Assembly (NCBI GenBank): GCA_009792885.1
Contig: WMCF01000034.1
Span: 7,615,414 to 7,679,413 of the forward strand
Source of the DNA: Eremophila alpestris peregrina
Lineage: Eukaryota > Chordata > Aves > Passeriformes > Alaudidae
DNA: 64,000 nt
Direction: 5' to 3'
Below are positions 1 to 11,700 of the stretch, in pieces; positions within the stretch are counted from its first letter, which is position 1, and every line of letters starts with the position of its first letter. A program made the position numbers and the translations under genes. The notes below the pieces were generated by a model, which ran no database searches, was not told where the DNA came from, and saw only the letters and a list, made by a program, of their open reading frames with translations.

Positions 1-1394
1 AAACTGACCCAATTTGAGTAGGATGCAAAGGGCTAAAATGCAGTCTTAGACATGTGCAGGAGGTTGGGCCCCAGAGAGAAGTTAGTTGGGACTTTTAAAG
101 GGGCAGGGATCTGAGGCAGTTGGCAAAGAGAGAAAACAAAACAGCAGCATCAATGATAGCAAGAAATGGGCTTGATTATGGAGACCTGCCAATAGGAATA
201 TTTTTGCACAAGAAAAATCTGATGCATCCCTGACAGAAAGCCAGGGATGTTCTCTTATTCTTCAGTGACAGGGGATGAAACACTGACCACAGTTAGTGCA
301 ATTGTAAAAGCAAAATTATTTTCAGCATTTTCTAGTTTAAAGTAAAATTCCAGGATTGTTTCATCCAGAAGCAGCCACAAAGCTCATACAGTGATGGAAT
401 AGAGTCTTTGATTTCTACCCAGTTGCCTGCTAGCAAAACCAAGAGCCTCACCATTTCTATAGACAGATGAATATTATACAGCTTTGAGGGTGTCATCTTT
501 TAACCTGTGTATGCCAATCCAAAGAAAAACTGTGAGTCTCTGGGTCTCTGGAGAACCCTGGGAAAACACAGAAAAGGTGGATCCACATGCTGGGCAGGTA
601 GTTCTCCACTGGCTTACTTACTAGTAATTAGTACTGAGTCTGATGAGAGTAAGGTTGAACAGTTACAGCAACACATCGGCAGAGGATGATCTGGAATTGA
701 TTCCTTACATCTGCTCTGGCTTTCAACATCGTTGGGAACCTAACACATTCTCTTCACACATTCCAGTCTCCCAAAGGCGTAGGGAGACTTTTCCCACTCT
801 CGGAAATTTGGTGGAAGATGTCCTATGTGCAAAGTATTATTTATAAAAGAAAAAAGGTGGTGATTCACTTTCTGGAAGCCAAAGTCCTTTTGTTTGACAT
901 TGAAACATTGTCATGGTGAGGCATTTATAGGCTGATAGACACTCTTAGTCACAATTCACAGTAGAGGAAAATACTAGAAAAACATTTTACTAGTATATGG
1001 ATATTAAAACTGAGGGTTCAATTTAAATGATGTGCATATTTATTTGAGCTTCCTGTTCAGACAGTGCATTTAAAATTGTCAAATTAAATCACATTTGAAT
1101 TTAGCTTTGTAATGTATTAAATGCTTTTCTTGTTTCAACAATACACGTTATATATCTATCAACCTAACATATCACATATATGAACAATACATATAAGGAT
1201 ATAAGACTGCTTCTCTTCCAGACTGGGGTTCTTTAAAGGCATTTGAATTTAGGGTTTTTTACTTCTCAGTGAAAAGATAGCTCTATCACAAGCCTCTTCA
1301 TACTGATAAGCTAGTCCTTGAAGATGATTTGAGTAAATGGGACACTTTTATGGATACCAGACTAAAATTTTACTTTGAATATATGGTCAGGGTT
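1..1394. other. Non-coding, nothing recognised
   Basis: AT-rich unique-looking sequence. ORFs at 507-689 and 643-846 are short, overlapping in different frames and without recognisable similarity or splice context. Confidence 0.6.
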
Positions 1395-1745
1395 GAGAGG
1401 TTTGAGGAGAATGGTGGTGGTTTTTTGGGCTTGGGTCTTTTTCCTGGCTGATTGCTTGGTAGGTTTGAGGCTTTTGTTGTTATTATAGGAGGGTTTTTTT
1501 TTGTTTGGTTGGTTGATTTTTTGTTGGTTTTGTTAGTTTGTTTGGTTGGTTTTGAGGTTTTTTTGGTGGGTTTGGTTGTGGGATTTTTTGGTTTTGGTTT
1601 TTTTGTGGGGTTTTTTGGGTTTGTGGTTTTTTTTGGGGTTTTTTTGGGGGGGTGTTCTTTGGTTGGTTGGTTAGGTTTTTGGTTTGGTTCTCTTCTGGGT
1701 TGTTTTAGGGGTTTTTTGTGGTTTTTGTTTTTTAATTTTTAATTG
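1395..1745 (+). repeat. T/G-only low-complexity tract
   Basis: About 350 bp of almost pure T and G on the plus strand, with the densest part at 1490-1740, built from irregular GGTTT, TTGGTTGG and GGGGTTTTTT units and no fixed period. Runs of three to seven G occur at 1566-1660. The 96-codon open frame across it is an effect of composition (a run of G, F, V, L and W residues), not a gene. Tracts like this are scattered through bird genomes, and smaller ones appear here near 33412 and 52208 and, reversed, near 16917. Confidence 0.9.
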
Positions 1746-4700
1746 TTTTTGTCATTTTTAAAGCCACAGACTAAAAACATACATTCACACTTTTGGTTGT
1801 GAAACATACATTTGCTGGCAGAAGTATTAACTTAATGCTCAGTGCCTAATCAACTGTAAGATTCTCACAAGTTTTCACTAATATCTCTAAGTTCTGAGAC
1901 AATTTGCTTTGCTCAGAGGTAGTGAGTTGTGAAAATTTTACTTGTTATCTTCCCAGAGTTAGTATTTATTTGGGGAGCTAACACTTAATTTGTGTTTAGT
2001 CACACCTGCCAGAATGACCCTCTGAAACTCACACCACCCCAGAACACTGTGTTTGAAAGCCTTCCAGAGTTTGGCCAAGGACTCCATCAATCATGGAAAT
2101 GACAGTGTGTTTGGATAAGAGAGCTGTCAGGCTTGCTTAGCTCTTCTGGTACTCCCTTCCTTTCTCTCATCTTAAACCAAACTCTTTGAAAATGCACCAG
2201 CTGTTATTGGGGAGAGGGACCTGAAAAGTATTTTCCAACTGTTGTTTTGAGAATGGGTTAGAGACTGGAACAGCACCATCAATAACAAAAACACATGGAA
2301 CATAGCCCTGTTTCATAATCAAAAAAGAGGAAAAGAAGCCAGCTATTGAGAATGCTGCAATTAAAAACAAAAGCTGAAACAATAGCTTTGGGCAAATGTG
2401 ATGTTGTCAGTGAACATCCTGCTTTTCCAGCAGTCCACATGGAGTGGGACAGTAATGAAAGGTCTCAAATCAGAAACAGTGCTGAGCAAAAGGTGCTGCT
2501 CCAGCTGGGATAGCCCTGGTCTGCCTCCAGTGGGCAGGCTGGGGCAAGGACGGGAGCGAGAAGCAGCGCTGACACAGAGATCTCACCATAGCATTTTCAC
2601 AGTAGCTTGCCATGGGGAAGTGCAAGACAGCTTCCAAGAAATATCTCGCTTCTGGGTGGGCCAGCCTAACACCACACATAAGTTTATTGCACAGGGCTGC
2701 AAAGTTCAAAGGAATCTCTGGGAAAGGGGAACTGTGGCTCACAGTGCTGAGCCCAATCTGTTTCACCACACATGGCTAAAGTACACACTATCAGCAATCA
2801 AGGGAAGGACCTCCATGAAGCACAAATGGCAGTGGGGGTACCCTTCTATAAATATCCTGAGAAATAGCAGTTTCCCTTTCCAGTTGCCTGAGTGACTCCA
2901 CCTCCTTTGATAGCTTGCAAATGTTCCCTAGGTTTTAGTAGTCACCACCGTTGCGTGTGTTGTAGATCAAAAACAAGTGCATGGGAAAAGGCAGCTAAAC
3001 ACAATGGGCATGGGTTGAATTGCACGCAGTAGGAACTGTTTTAGAGTTGTGGTTCTGTCCCTTCCCTTTTTTCCGTCCTACTAATCCCTTTCCTCTTTTG
3101 GTTACATTCTGATTTCCTATACTCAGAGAAACCTAATGCCAGCTACAGTTCTCAGCCCTGAGGAATTAAAACCATACCCACAAACTGGTAAAGGATGGAT
3201 CCTGCCTGGCCCTTTTTTTCTGCTGCAGACAGCAGAGAAGTAGAATCCAAGAAGAGCCTCCAAGCCAACTCAATACCACCCACAAACCACGTTGGCATTC
3301 AAGCAATTTTTGTAGGTCTGCATATTCAGTTTTGAGGTCTAGGTTTGGCTGACGATGATCACAGTCCATATGAGAATTTGCCCTGATACCTTTCCACTAA
3401 TCTTTGGAAAATCTGATGTAAAATTCACAGAATTCTCTAAGCTCAGATCTATTTAAATTTATGCAAATCACCAGTAAAGTATGAAAAAATACAATTTGGG
3501 TTTCTAAGAAGAAGAATAAACTGTGAGAATTTCCCCTAGAAAACAGCATTTTTGTTCCACAGTGTGAAAATAGGTAGGAAAATTCAGTAACTACATCATC
3601 AAATTTAAATCACAGCTCATGTGTTAGAGATCAGAAGAATAAAAAAAAAAATTCCTCCTTCTTTTTCATGTGCCTGGAAATGGTTCAGCTGACAGATAAA
3701 ACTTATAAATAGGTGTGGGAACTGGCCTGCTTTATAAGATACAGCATGAATATTGGCAATTTCTTATCAGTATGACTACTGGAATTTAACATGAAAGAAA
3801 CACTACTAGAAGTAGTGTTCAAGCCTTACACTTTCCTAAGAGCTGCCATTTACCTGAATGAAAAAGCAACCGACCTGTTGCTGTAAGTGGTATTAATCAC
3901 CTCTGATGAGGATTTAAACCTTTTTAAAGCCCTGTGACAACTATGAGAAAAGATTTCATTTTGGGAAAGGCTGGCTATTTCCTCCATGTTTTAAAAAAGG
4001 TACCGTACAGCATTGCACGTCCTGTAGCTCATCCAGTTCATTTTTCATGGTTTGAGGGATGGACTCAATTTGAAATCACATTGCATTTCTGTCAGGGAAA
4101 AGAGGAAAGAGAACACATCTTCATTGAAAGGTCCTATAAAATGCAATAGAGGCTTTTCTGGATTACCCTGCAGTAATAGGGGATTATATTCTTGTTACAA
4201 AATAGGAAGAGGATGGAGTCTTATGAAAGGCTATTATTGTTTTCCTTACAAACATATCACATTACTACAGAACCAAGGTCATACTCAGCACAACAAATCA
4301 TTTCTGGCATGAGGATTAGGTGAAAGAGTTGGGTGATTTCTCAGAGCAGAAACTACTCCACAAGTTGGGCAAACACGTGGGACCGAGAAGTGTTTCTTCT
4401 TCTGAACAGAGCAAAAATGCAAGCAAAATTTTCTGAAGATACCATTATTCTGAAATTTTTGAGAAAACAGCAAACAGTCACAGGCACAACTGCTAACAAG
4501 TGAAATTTTCAGTATTACTGCAAAAACAGTCCTCTCATGCCTTTTGCCTACCCTGCCAATGTGAAGTCTTACAAGAGCAGAAAATATGATTTCAGGCTGA
4601 CCTTGAGCCTACCTCTGAACCCAAGCTGTATTTTGCCTAAAATACAGTCCTGTACCTACTCCAAGACTGTGTATTTGGTGCCCATGTTGTCCACATGATA

Positions 4701-7426
4701 TGCACGTGTGGTAGATCATTAGGCAGTGATAAAAACAGACCTGTTAACTGTCCCTTTAATTTGGTACATCCCACTGAACAGTCACAGAGACATATGAAAA
4801 TTATTACAGTATATACTAGCACAATAAATGCTACTCAACAAAATTGCAAGTTAAATACTTGTTATCATTATTCTTTTAGCAAGATTTCTAACAAAGCCAA
4901 AGCTTTTTATCATATCCACAAACCTCTTTTTGTATTTAGCAGAAAATATAAGTGGCAGGTGGCAGAGATTTCTTCCTAGGAAAACAATTCACTTTGGCTG
5001 TTTTTATCCCCAGTCTATAAAATTAGATGCACAGTTACAAACTATCCATCACCATACTTTATCTATGCCAGAATTATCGATGCCAATTCTGTAATTTAAT
5101 CAGGGTCATACAGTTGTCAAAAGGTCATTTTTCAAATACATTCAGAAACCAGCTTTGATAATATGAACACTAACTGCCCAAGCATTTCCTCTACCTAGTT
5201 CACAAAAACTGCAGACTAACTGTGAATTCATCATGAGACTTTTATTCCTGCCCTACAAGAATGTGGCTCTCCTCATAATAGAGTATATCTCACATTTCAC
5301 TCGGGTGTCCAAGGTACAAATTCTTTATTCTCCATTATAGAAATTAGCAAGACTTTTAGGCAGGTTTCTCAAAGTCTGGTGAGCTTCTCTGTGTATAAAA
5401 AAAGTATGATCCACTGAATAGAGCTGAACTAAAGATAAAAAATATCTTAAAATACTGAACAATGCTTAAAATTATGCAACCTATGAGGCTTGTTGAACTT
5501 GATAGGAGACTCTCAAAATCAGATAGTGTATAAATGTTTGTTGAATAAGAAACTTACATTTCATACTTAAAATAATGGGTCTCAAAAGCTTCTAAGTCTT
5601 TGGTTGCACTTATACTTTTCAATAAATTTAACCAGCATTATTTCTGTTGTATTTTTGCTTGACCCATGGCCTTTGAAATAAATACTGTAAAGGAATTGAA
5701 ATTCTATAATCATTTCCCCCTGCTTTTATGTCACTTCAGTACTTAAAAAGATAGAGTTGATAAAAACATCAAGACCTTCTCAGGTTTCTTGCAGACATAT
5801 TTTACAGATTTGATCATCATGTATTTTTCAGGTACAGTTACTCTTTCCCTTAATGATATGATGTTATCTTCATTCTGTTGTGGACTCTTATCTCTGAGGA
5901 ATGAAATATCAGTTGATCTCTTTGCAGGAATTACATGCTCTGTCTTTCCATTAAGTGAACCCGATTATGACTTCTACCTTGTGAATGACCTTCTAACATG
6001 GAAACAGCATACAGGAAGCAAATGGAATAGAAAGATTTCTCTTCAATTAATGGTAATAAAAGAAAAAACACTCAAATTGTTTTAGTCAGCCTGCCTTAAG
6101 TCTAACTTTGCCATCTAGCTTACCTTCTTGTGAGGAAGTCATAATAATTTGAAAAATGTAATTTGTCTTTGAACAAAAGTATAAATTTAGAGAGAATATA
6201 TTAACTAAGAAACAAAACCTAGGTCAAGAAGAATCAAACTGCAGAAAACCTCTTGATAAGTGTTTGGGTAGAGGTGTTCTGTTATGATGGTGCTACTCAG
6301 ACCTCAGTGTTGATTTCATCAGCATGAGAAAAAGAAAAATGAGCTACATGGCAAATTTACTGTTTTTACAATTCTTTTCACTTCTGCAATTTATGATATT
6401 TTAGATATTCAAAATTAATATATTCTGTCTTATTTTGCCCATGAAACTCTTCTATCTGTTAAAACAGTGTAATTTTCTTCAAACTCTAACAAGAGCACTC
6501 CAGAACAGCAATGAGCACTCTGCTTAAAGTGGCACTTAGAATGGATAGTAGACAGTAGAGGAAGATGCAGGACTCAGGAGTCATACATGGAGTCAAGATA
6601 TTTCTGGGACAAATGCAGGGGGAATAATATAGGTTCATTCCCTCATTTTGGAGTCAGATCATTCCTTTTTGCCTGTATGCCATCTCAGTCCTTTTTCTTC
6701 TCTTCCCTCATGCTTTCCTTTTATTATGTTGTTCACTAGATGACAGTGCTTTAACACCTTTATGTTTTAGTAAAACAAAGAAAATATTATTAAGCAAAGG
6801 GGTGTGGCATCCTTTGCTTCCTATGGTCTACAAAAGTAATGTATTTACCTAGAGCCAGTCCAAGCACCAGACTCAGCAAAGGGAGCAACTTTTGGGAATT
6901 GCCTGGTTTGTGGGACAGCCTGTCCTTAGCAGTGTATATGATTTTTAAAAACCCAGAGTTTTTCCACTGAAAGAGGAATGGTGTCTTTTTATCACTTTGA
7001 TGGGTGTAAGAGACATTTGTCTCTCTTGCAGTCCCTCAGGATCGCTGGGAAACACCCAGCTGAAGATTGTTAAATAAGCGGTAATTATTCTTCCTATGAC
7101 AGCCATACAACTTGCAGTCTCCGTAGCTGTGTCTTCTGTGAAACTCCTTTTCAGCAGGGCGCTCATTTAAAATCTTTGTCCTTGTCACAGCATTTTAAAA
7201 TGTGTATAGATTTCTCCCTTGGCACATCAGCTCTAACTGGGTAACACACACATGACAACGCCAGATTTAGGGTGTTTTTTCTGTACTTTTCAAGTGCTCC
7301 CAAGTACACAACCTGCCATAGCAGAGCTTAGCAGTTCTGAGTTATCAAAAAGTAATCCCTGAAAACAAAGAAAACCAGCTTCAAGCATGTTCACATGAAC
7401 TTGGTTTAATTTGTAGTTGTTGGGGT
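1746..7426. other. Non-coding intergenic sequence
   Basis: No repeat family, RNA gene or coding exon recognised. The longest open frame (2398-2895, 165 codons) has no family resemblance, no conserved-looking motif, and a competing open frame on the other strand. Confidence 0.6.
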
Positions 7427-7494
7427 TTTATTATTATTGTTGTTGCTGTTGCTGCTATCATCATCATCATGATCATCATCATCATCATCATCAT
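7427..7494. repeat. Compound trinucleotide microsatellite, (TTA/TTG/CTG)n then (ATC)n
   Basis: ATTATTATTGTTGTTGCTG passes into GCTGCTATCATCATCATCAT, a single G interruption, then seven or more ATC units ending at 7494. It is likely length-variable between individuals. Confidence 0.95.
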
Positions 7495-8399
7495 TACAGT
7501 AATTGTTAGTATATTCTGACAATGATGAGACAGATTTTTCTGCGTGCCATCTAGAGCATTGTTGCAGCCTATCCCCCTGGGCTGTAATTATCTGAGACTT
7601 GGAAAATAAACAGCCTGAGATTGCTCAGCACATAGTCCTTCATGAAATAATACTACACAGTTGTGCTTGGGAGGTGATTATCCACTTCGTTCTTTTCTTC
7701 CTTTCTACATAGCTTTAGGATAATTTCCTGCCAGAGGTCCTGGTTTTCTTTATAATAAGTCATAAGCTGCTTGTTTGACTGCATGCTAAAATTAATGCCT
7801 CTTTGTACTTGGGGCAAGAGCTGGGTATGTACTCTAGGTCAAATTACAGTTTGAAAAATTACATCCTACTTTCTGAAATGCCAGCCATACATTCAGCTGG
7901 ATATTAGTACTTATCACTTTTCAGCTTAAAATGTAACAATATTGGGAGTTTTTAAGCAGCTGCTGCTCTCTCCACTCTCCCTCCCTCCAGGTGGCTGCAC
8001 TTCACTGATGGGTAAAGTGATTTTTGTTTAGAGAAAAAGCAGCTTTTATAGTTTGTAAATGGTTTTAGGGTCCTTTGGGAGGAAAAGCATGGTACAGGAA
8101 TGTAAGCTATTCTGATTCTTGTTAAGAGAGGGGTACAAAACCCTGTGGGAATTAGACCAAAATGAAACTCTGTAAAAATCTCCAGGTGTGCAATCTCACA
8201 GAGTAGGAACACTGGGCCAACAAAATGATCAGTTGTGGATTTAACTGAAAGCTCTGAAGAGCTCTGCAGAAAAGGAAAAAAGTTGTTAACAATGTTTGCA
8301 TCAGGGAGGGGGAATTGCAGAGAAACTGGTTGATAAATAAAAGATCCCTCTCTCAAATGTGTTTACAAAATCAGGAAACTTGTATGAAGTGCTGATGAT

Positions 8400-8745
8400 A
8401 TGACAAGAAACAATCCCACTTCACTGTCAGAAGCCATTTTTCTGCAAGCTCAAGTGGCCTGCACTATGCCTCTGACCCAGAAAGGATCCATTAAATTGTG
8501 ATCCACAGGGATTTGTTGTGCTAAAGATGTTAATCGATGTCTGATTAACTATGCATGCAAACACAGACAGCCCCCACGGCTTCTGGCTTTAAAGCCCAAG
8601 CTTTAAACTCAGCCCAGCAGCACTGGCGAGCTTTAAATCCTGTCAGCAGCACTCTGAAGAGTCTCTCTGAGATACAGCCAAGATGCATGCAGTGTGCTGG
8701 GAACATTAACAAGCGGGAAATAGACTGTCCCGTCAGTACAAAATG
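8400..8745. promoter_or_regulatory. Candidate distal regulatory element (unproven)
   Basis: This stretch lacks repeats and has balanced composition with a dense group of homeodomain, POU and nuclear-factor-like words: TTAATCGATG, CTGATTAACT and ATGCATGCAAAC within about 35 bp (8528-8563), then three CTTTAAA words (8588-8637). Such clusters are typical of conserved vertebrate enhancers, but I cannot test conservation here. The call rests on motif density alone. Confidence 0.2.
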
Positions 8746-11700
8746 TTTTCTTCAACTGAAAATTAAAAAAAAAGTGTAGAAAAAAAAATTATCTGAAATT
8801 TGACTAAACTTGTTAGATTTTAATCTGTGAGCTTATGTCATTTTTTCCATGCTTTCCTTAGAGAGAAGAATTCCACAATTTAAATTAAAAAGTTCCATTT
8901 GCTTGTATAAAAACATTGACATTGACAACACAACCAGAATCCCCCCACATGCCCCCTCTGGCTGGAGGGCCAGGCATCGCTGTGGCCAGGGCCTGGCAGC
9001 ACCACGGGGACAGGGGGACACTCGCTGCACAGAGGCACACCAGACTCCCAGCCTGCTGCCACAGGGTAGGAACAGCACGGCCTGAAGCCCTGCCTTGCCA
9101 CCCCAAGGTCCAAGGATCACATTTAGCATGTCTTTGGCAGGGTCACAATGCAGAGATGTTGAGTGAGTCAGATTTAATAGGGAAACTTACTGGTGGAATT
9201 TAGAAAATATCTCAATTACTGCTGTAATCCTACCAGGGCATTTTCAAGATTGAATGCACAAGTGTTTTTTCTGATACACTTGTCTTCATCTGCTGGAACT
9301 GCATTAGCATGCTGTCCCTTAAAGGCACCTGACTAAGCCTATATGGGAATTAGCTCAGGTTACTGCTCCAAGCTGCAGGTTGCTATCCCTGCAGCTGAGA
9401 TGGGTCTGGATGATCTGCCCTGCCTCTCAGCTGCCATCATTCACAGTCCAGCTGTTCGAGTTCACTGCAATAAGCTCTTTAATTGGGTTTGCAGGGATGC
9501 AGTGGGATGTGAACCACAGAGGCTCACAGGGCTCACTCTGCTCTCCCACAGCAGGAATCGCAGCAGGCAGGTGAGATATGTCCTGCCACTGCAAAATCAG
9601 GCAAGGGAGTGTCACCAGGGCAGGGCACAGCAGGGATTGGCAGGACAGAACCTGTCTCAAAGACAGCCACTGATCAGTGCAACAACCCCCACGGACAACT
9701 CAAACCAGAGAAGTAAATGCGAAGAGGAGAAGTGACAAGATCAATCCCACTCTGGTGACAGGACTTCACATGTGTGACTGAACGTGCCTTCAAGACAACT
9801 TTTAGGCAGCTCAGTGGAATTGAAAGCAATCATTTGAGAGTAGTTCAGGGGGCAAGTGCAGCTAGCAAGAAAGTTGGCAAATTTGCAAGGAGATGTGAAA
9901 TTCCACAGTTAGAAGAGCAAATGCTGTTCATCAGGATGTATGACGTTTAAGAGTATTGTTTATCAACTGTACAAGGCCAGATTAAGAGTGGGAAAAGAAA
10001 GAAGCTAACTACCTGTTTTGACTTAGTCCTAGCAAAGCTTCTATCAGGCTGGAGACTTTCTGATTTGTTACTGCTCCCTGTAGCCTTCTGGGTGCCACAG
10101 CAGCCAGGTGCTGCTGGAGTATGCCCTTGGGTTGAAATAATATTGACCCATCCCCTAAAGGTCCCTTGTTTCAGAGGATGCATGAAAGAAGGAAATGAAA
10201 CTTAAACAACCTTCACATCTGCAGGGGATTTCCACACCATCTAGGTTCCCAGGAAAGCTCTTGAAAAAGACTGCCATTATCTGAGCAATAGCAGCAGTAC
10301 CCTGACTTTCTGCTGGGAAGATGCTCTCAGAATTTGGATTGAAGAAAACCCAACTGGGGCAGAAAAAAAAAAAAAGGAAAGGAAAAAAGTTGTCAAGTGG
10401 TAGTTTAGCAAAATTTGTTATTGGCAACAGTGCTGTTCCTTATGTCCTCTACAGAGACTGGGTCCGATTTGGTATGCGGAGACAGAACTAATCAGATTAA
10501 ATTAGCCAGAAACTAAGCCTAGGTGGCAGTACTTCAGATGAGAGTTCTTTTTCCTACACATAGATCAGCTTTGGGTTGAGAATTCACTGGTCCAAGCTGA
10601 ATATGTTAAACAGTGAAAAGAAGAGAACAATGAGAATTTTTGCACGCACAGAAGCACTGGCTCTGAGTTCCTAAAAGCAATTTCATTTTTTTTTCTTTTT
10701 TAGAAGGCATTTTATCACAAAACACATCTAGTTTTAAAGCAAATAAAGGTGTTGTGAAAGTACTTGTGCTGCAGTGGTAGAGCACAGCCCTCCTCTCTGG
10801 GCCCAGGCACTACAGCTCAACTCTTTTAATGCTCAGAGCTTCTTGCAGCATACTGGGGTCCCTCTGGCATGTGGGACATCACTAGGAGAGGAACCTTTAT
10901 GGGGACAAGGCAGAATTGACAGCAAAGGGCTGGTCCATAGAATCGGTACTGTTGCTGGTGGCCAAATGCTAGCTAGTGCACATCTTTGCCCCCTCTGCCC
11001 AAAATGCTCATATGTCAAACAGGGACAGTAAGTATTTCCCTACCATGTAGAAGTCTTGCAGGCATAAGTGAACAAGTTTTTCAGAAGGACCTATGAGGGT
11101 ACTTAGAAAAAACACTACCAGTGTTATGAAATGTCATGTTCCTTCTCAGCCAGTGCACTTGCCAGGGGGTTACAGCCCTCCTGCCAGCCACTGCTCCATC
11201 TGATGGAAATGCTCCTGCTCCCAGTCATCCAGTCAACCTGCCCTCTGTGCATGGTGGCCATATCCTCCTTGTTTAGGGTGGTGTATAAACAACGAATAAT
11301 AGTAAAGATAGCTTGGTTATAAATTAAGCAAACTGTATTAAAATTGATTTTGGATTGCAGGGGGAAAGTAAGTTATGAGGTGTTACAGTTGCAAACATTT
11401 TGGTTTATATGTTACTTCCAAGAAGAAAAATATTATGCTAAATGGAAAGAGGTGTCAACCAGCCGGCTCTCCTGATGCCTGTCCCTTCCTCCAGTAGTAA
11501 CAGTCCCATCGTGCTGTTTTACAAGGCAGTAAGCCAATCACCAAGTGGAGAAACTACCAGAATAAAGTTCTCCTGGTTTATGCCAGGGAGGGAACCAAAT
11601 TACGGCCTTGTGAAACAGTGTGACAGTGCTATTATTGTGAGGGTGCTACAAACGGCTTAAAATAGTGTTTTGAAGAAGTTTTTCAAAATATTCTCAGGAG

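Noticed and set aside
1452..1742. 96-codon open frame rich in F, G, V, L and W
   Set aside because: It comes entirely from T/G-only low-complexity DNA, which lacks the A needed for stop codons in this frame.
2398..2895. 165-codon open frame on the plus strand
   Set aside because: No family resemblance, a second open frame runs antisense through the same bases, and no splice or promoter context is seen. Most likely chance.
4074..4096. AATCACATTGCATTTCTG, resembling the start of the miR-23 family, which is found near FANCC in mammals
   Set aside because: The match breaks after the seed region, no opposite arm is present, and no miR-27 or miR-24 partners are seen nearby.
9453..9466. tRNA B-box-like word GTTCGAGTTC
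   Set aside because: No matching A box or cloverleaf can be formed upstream.
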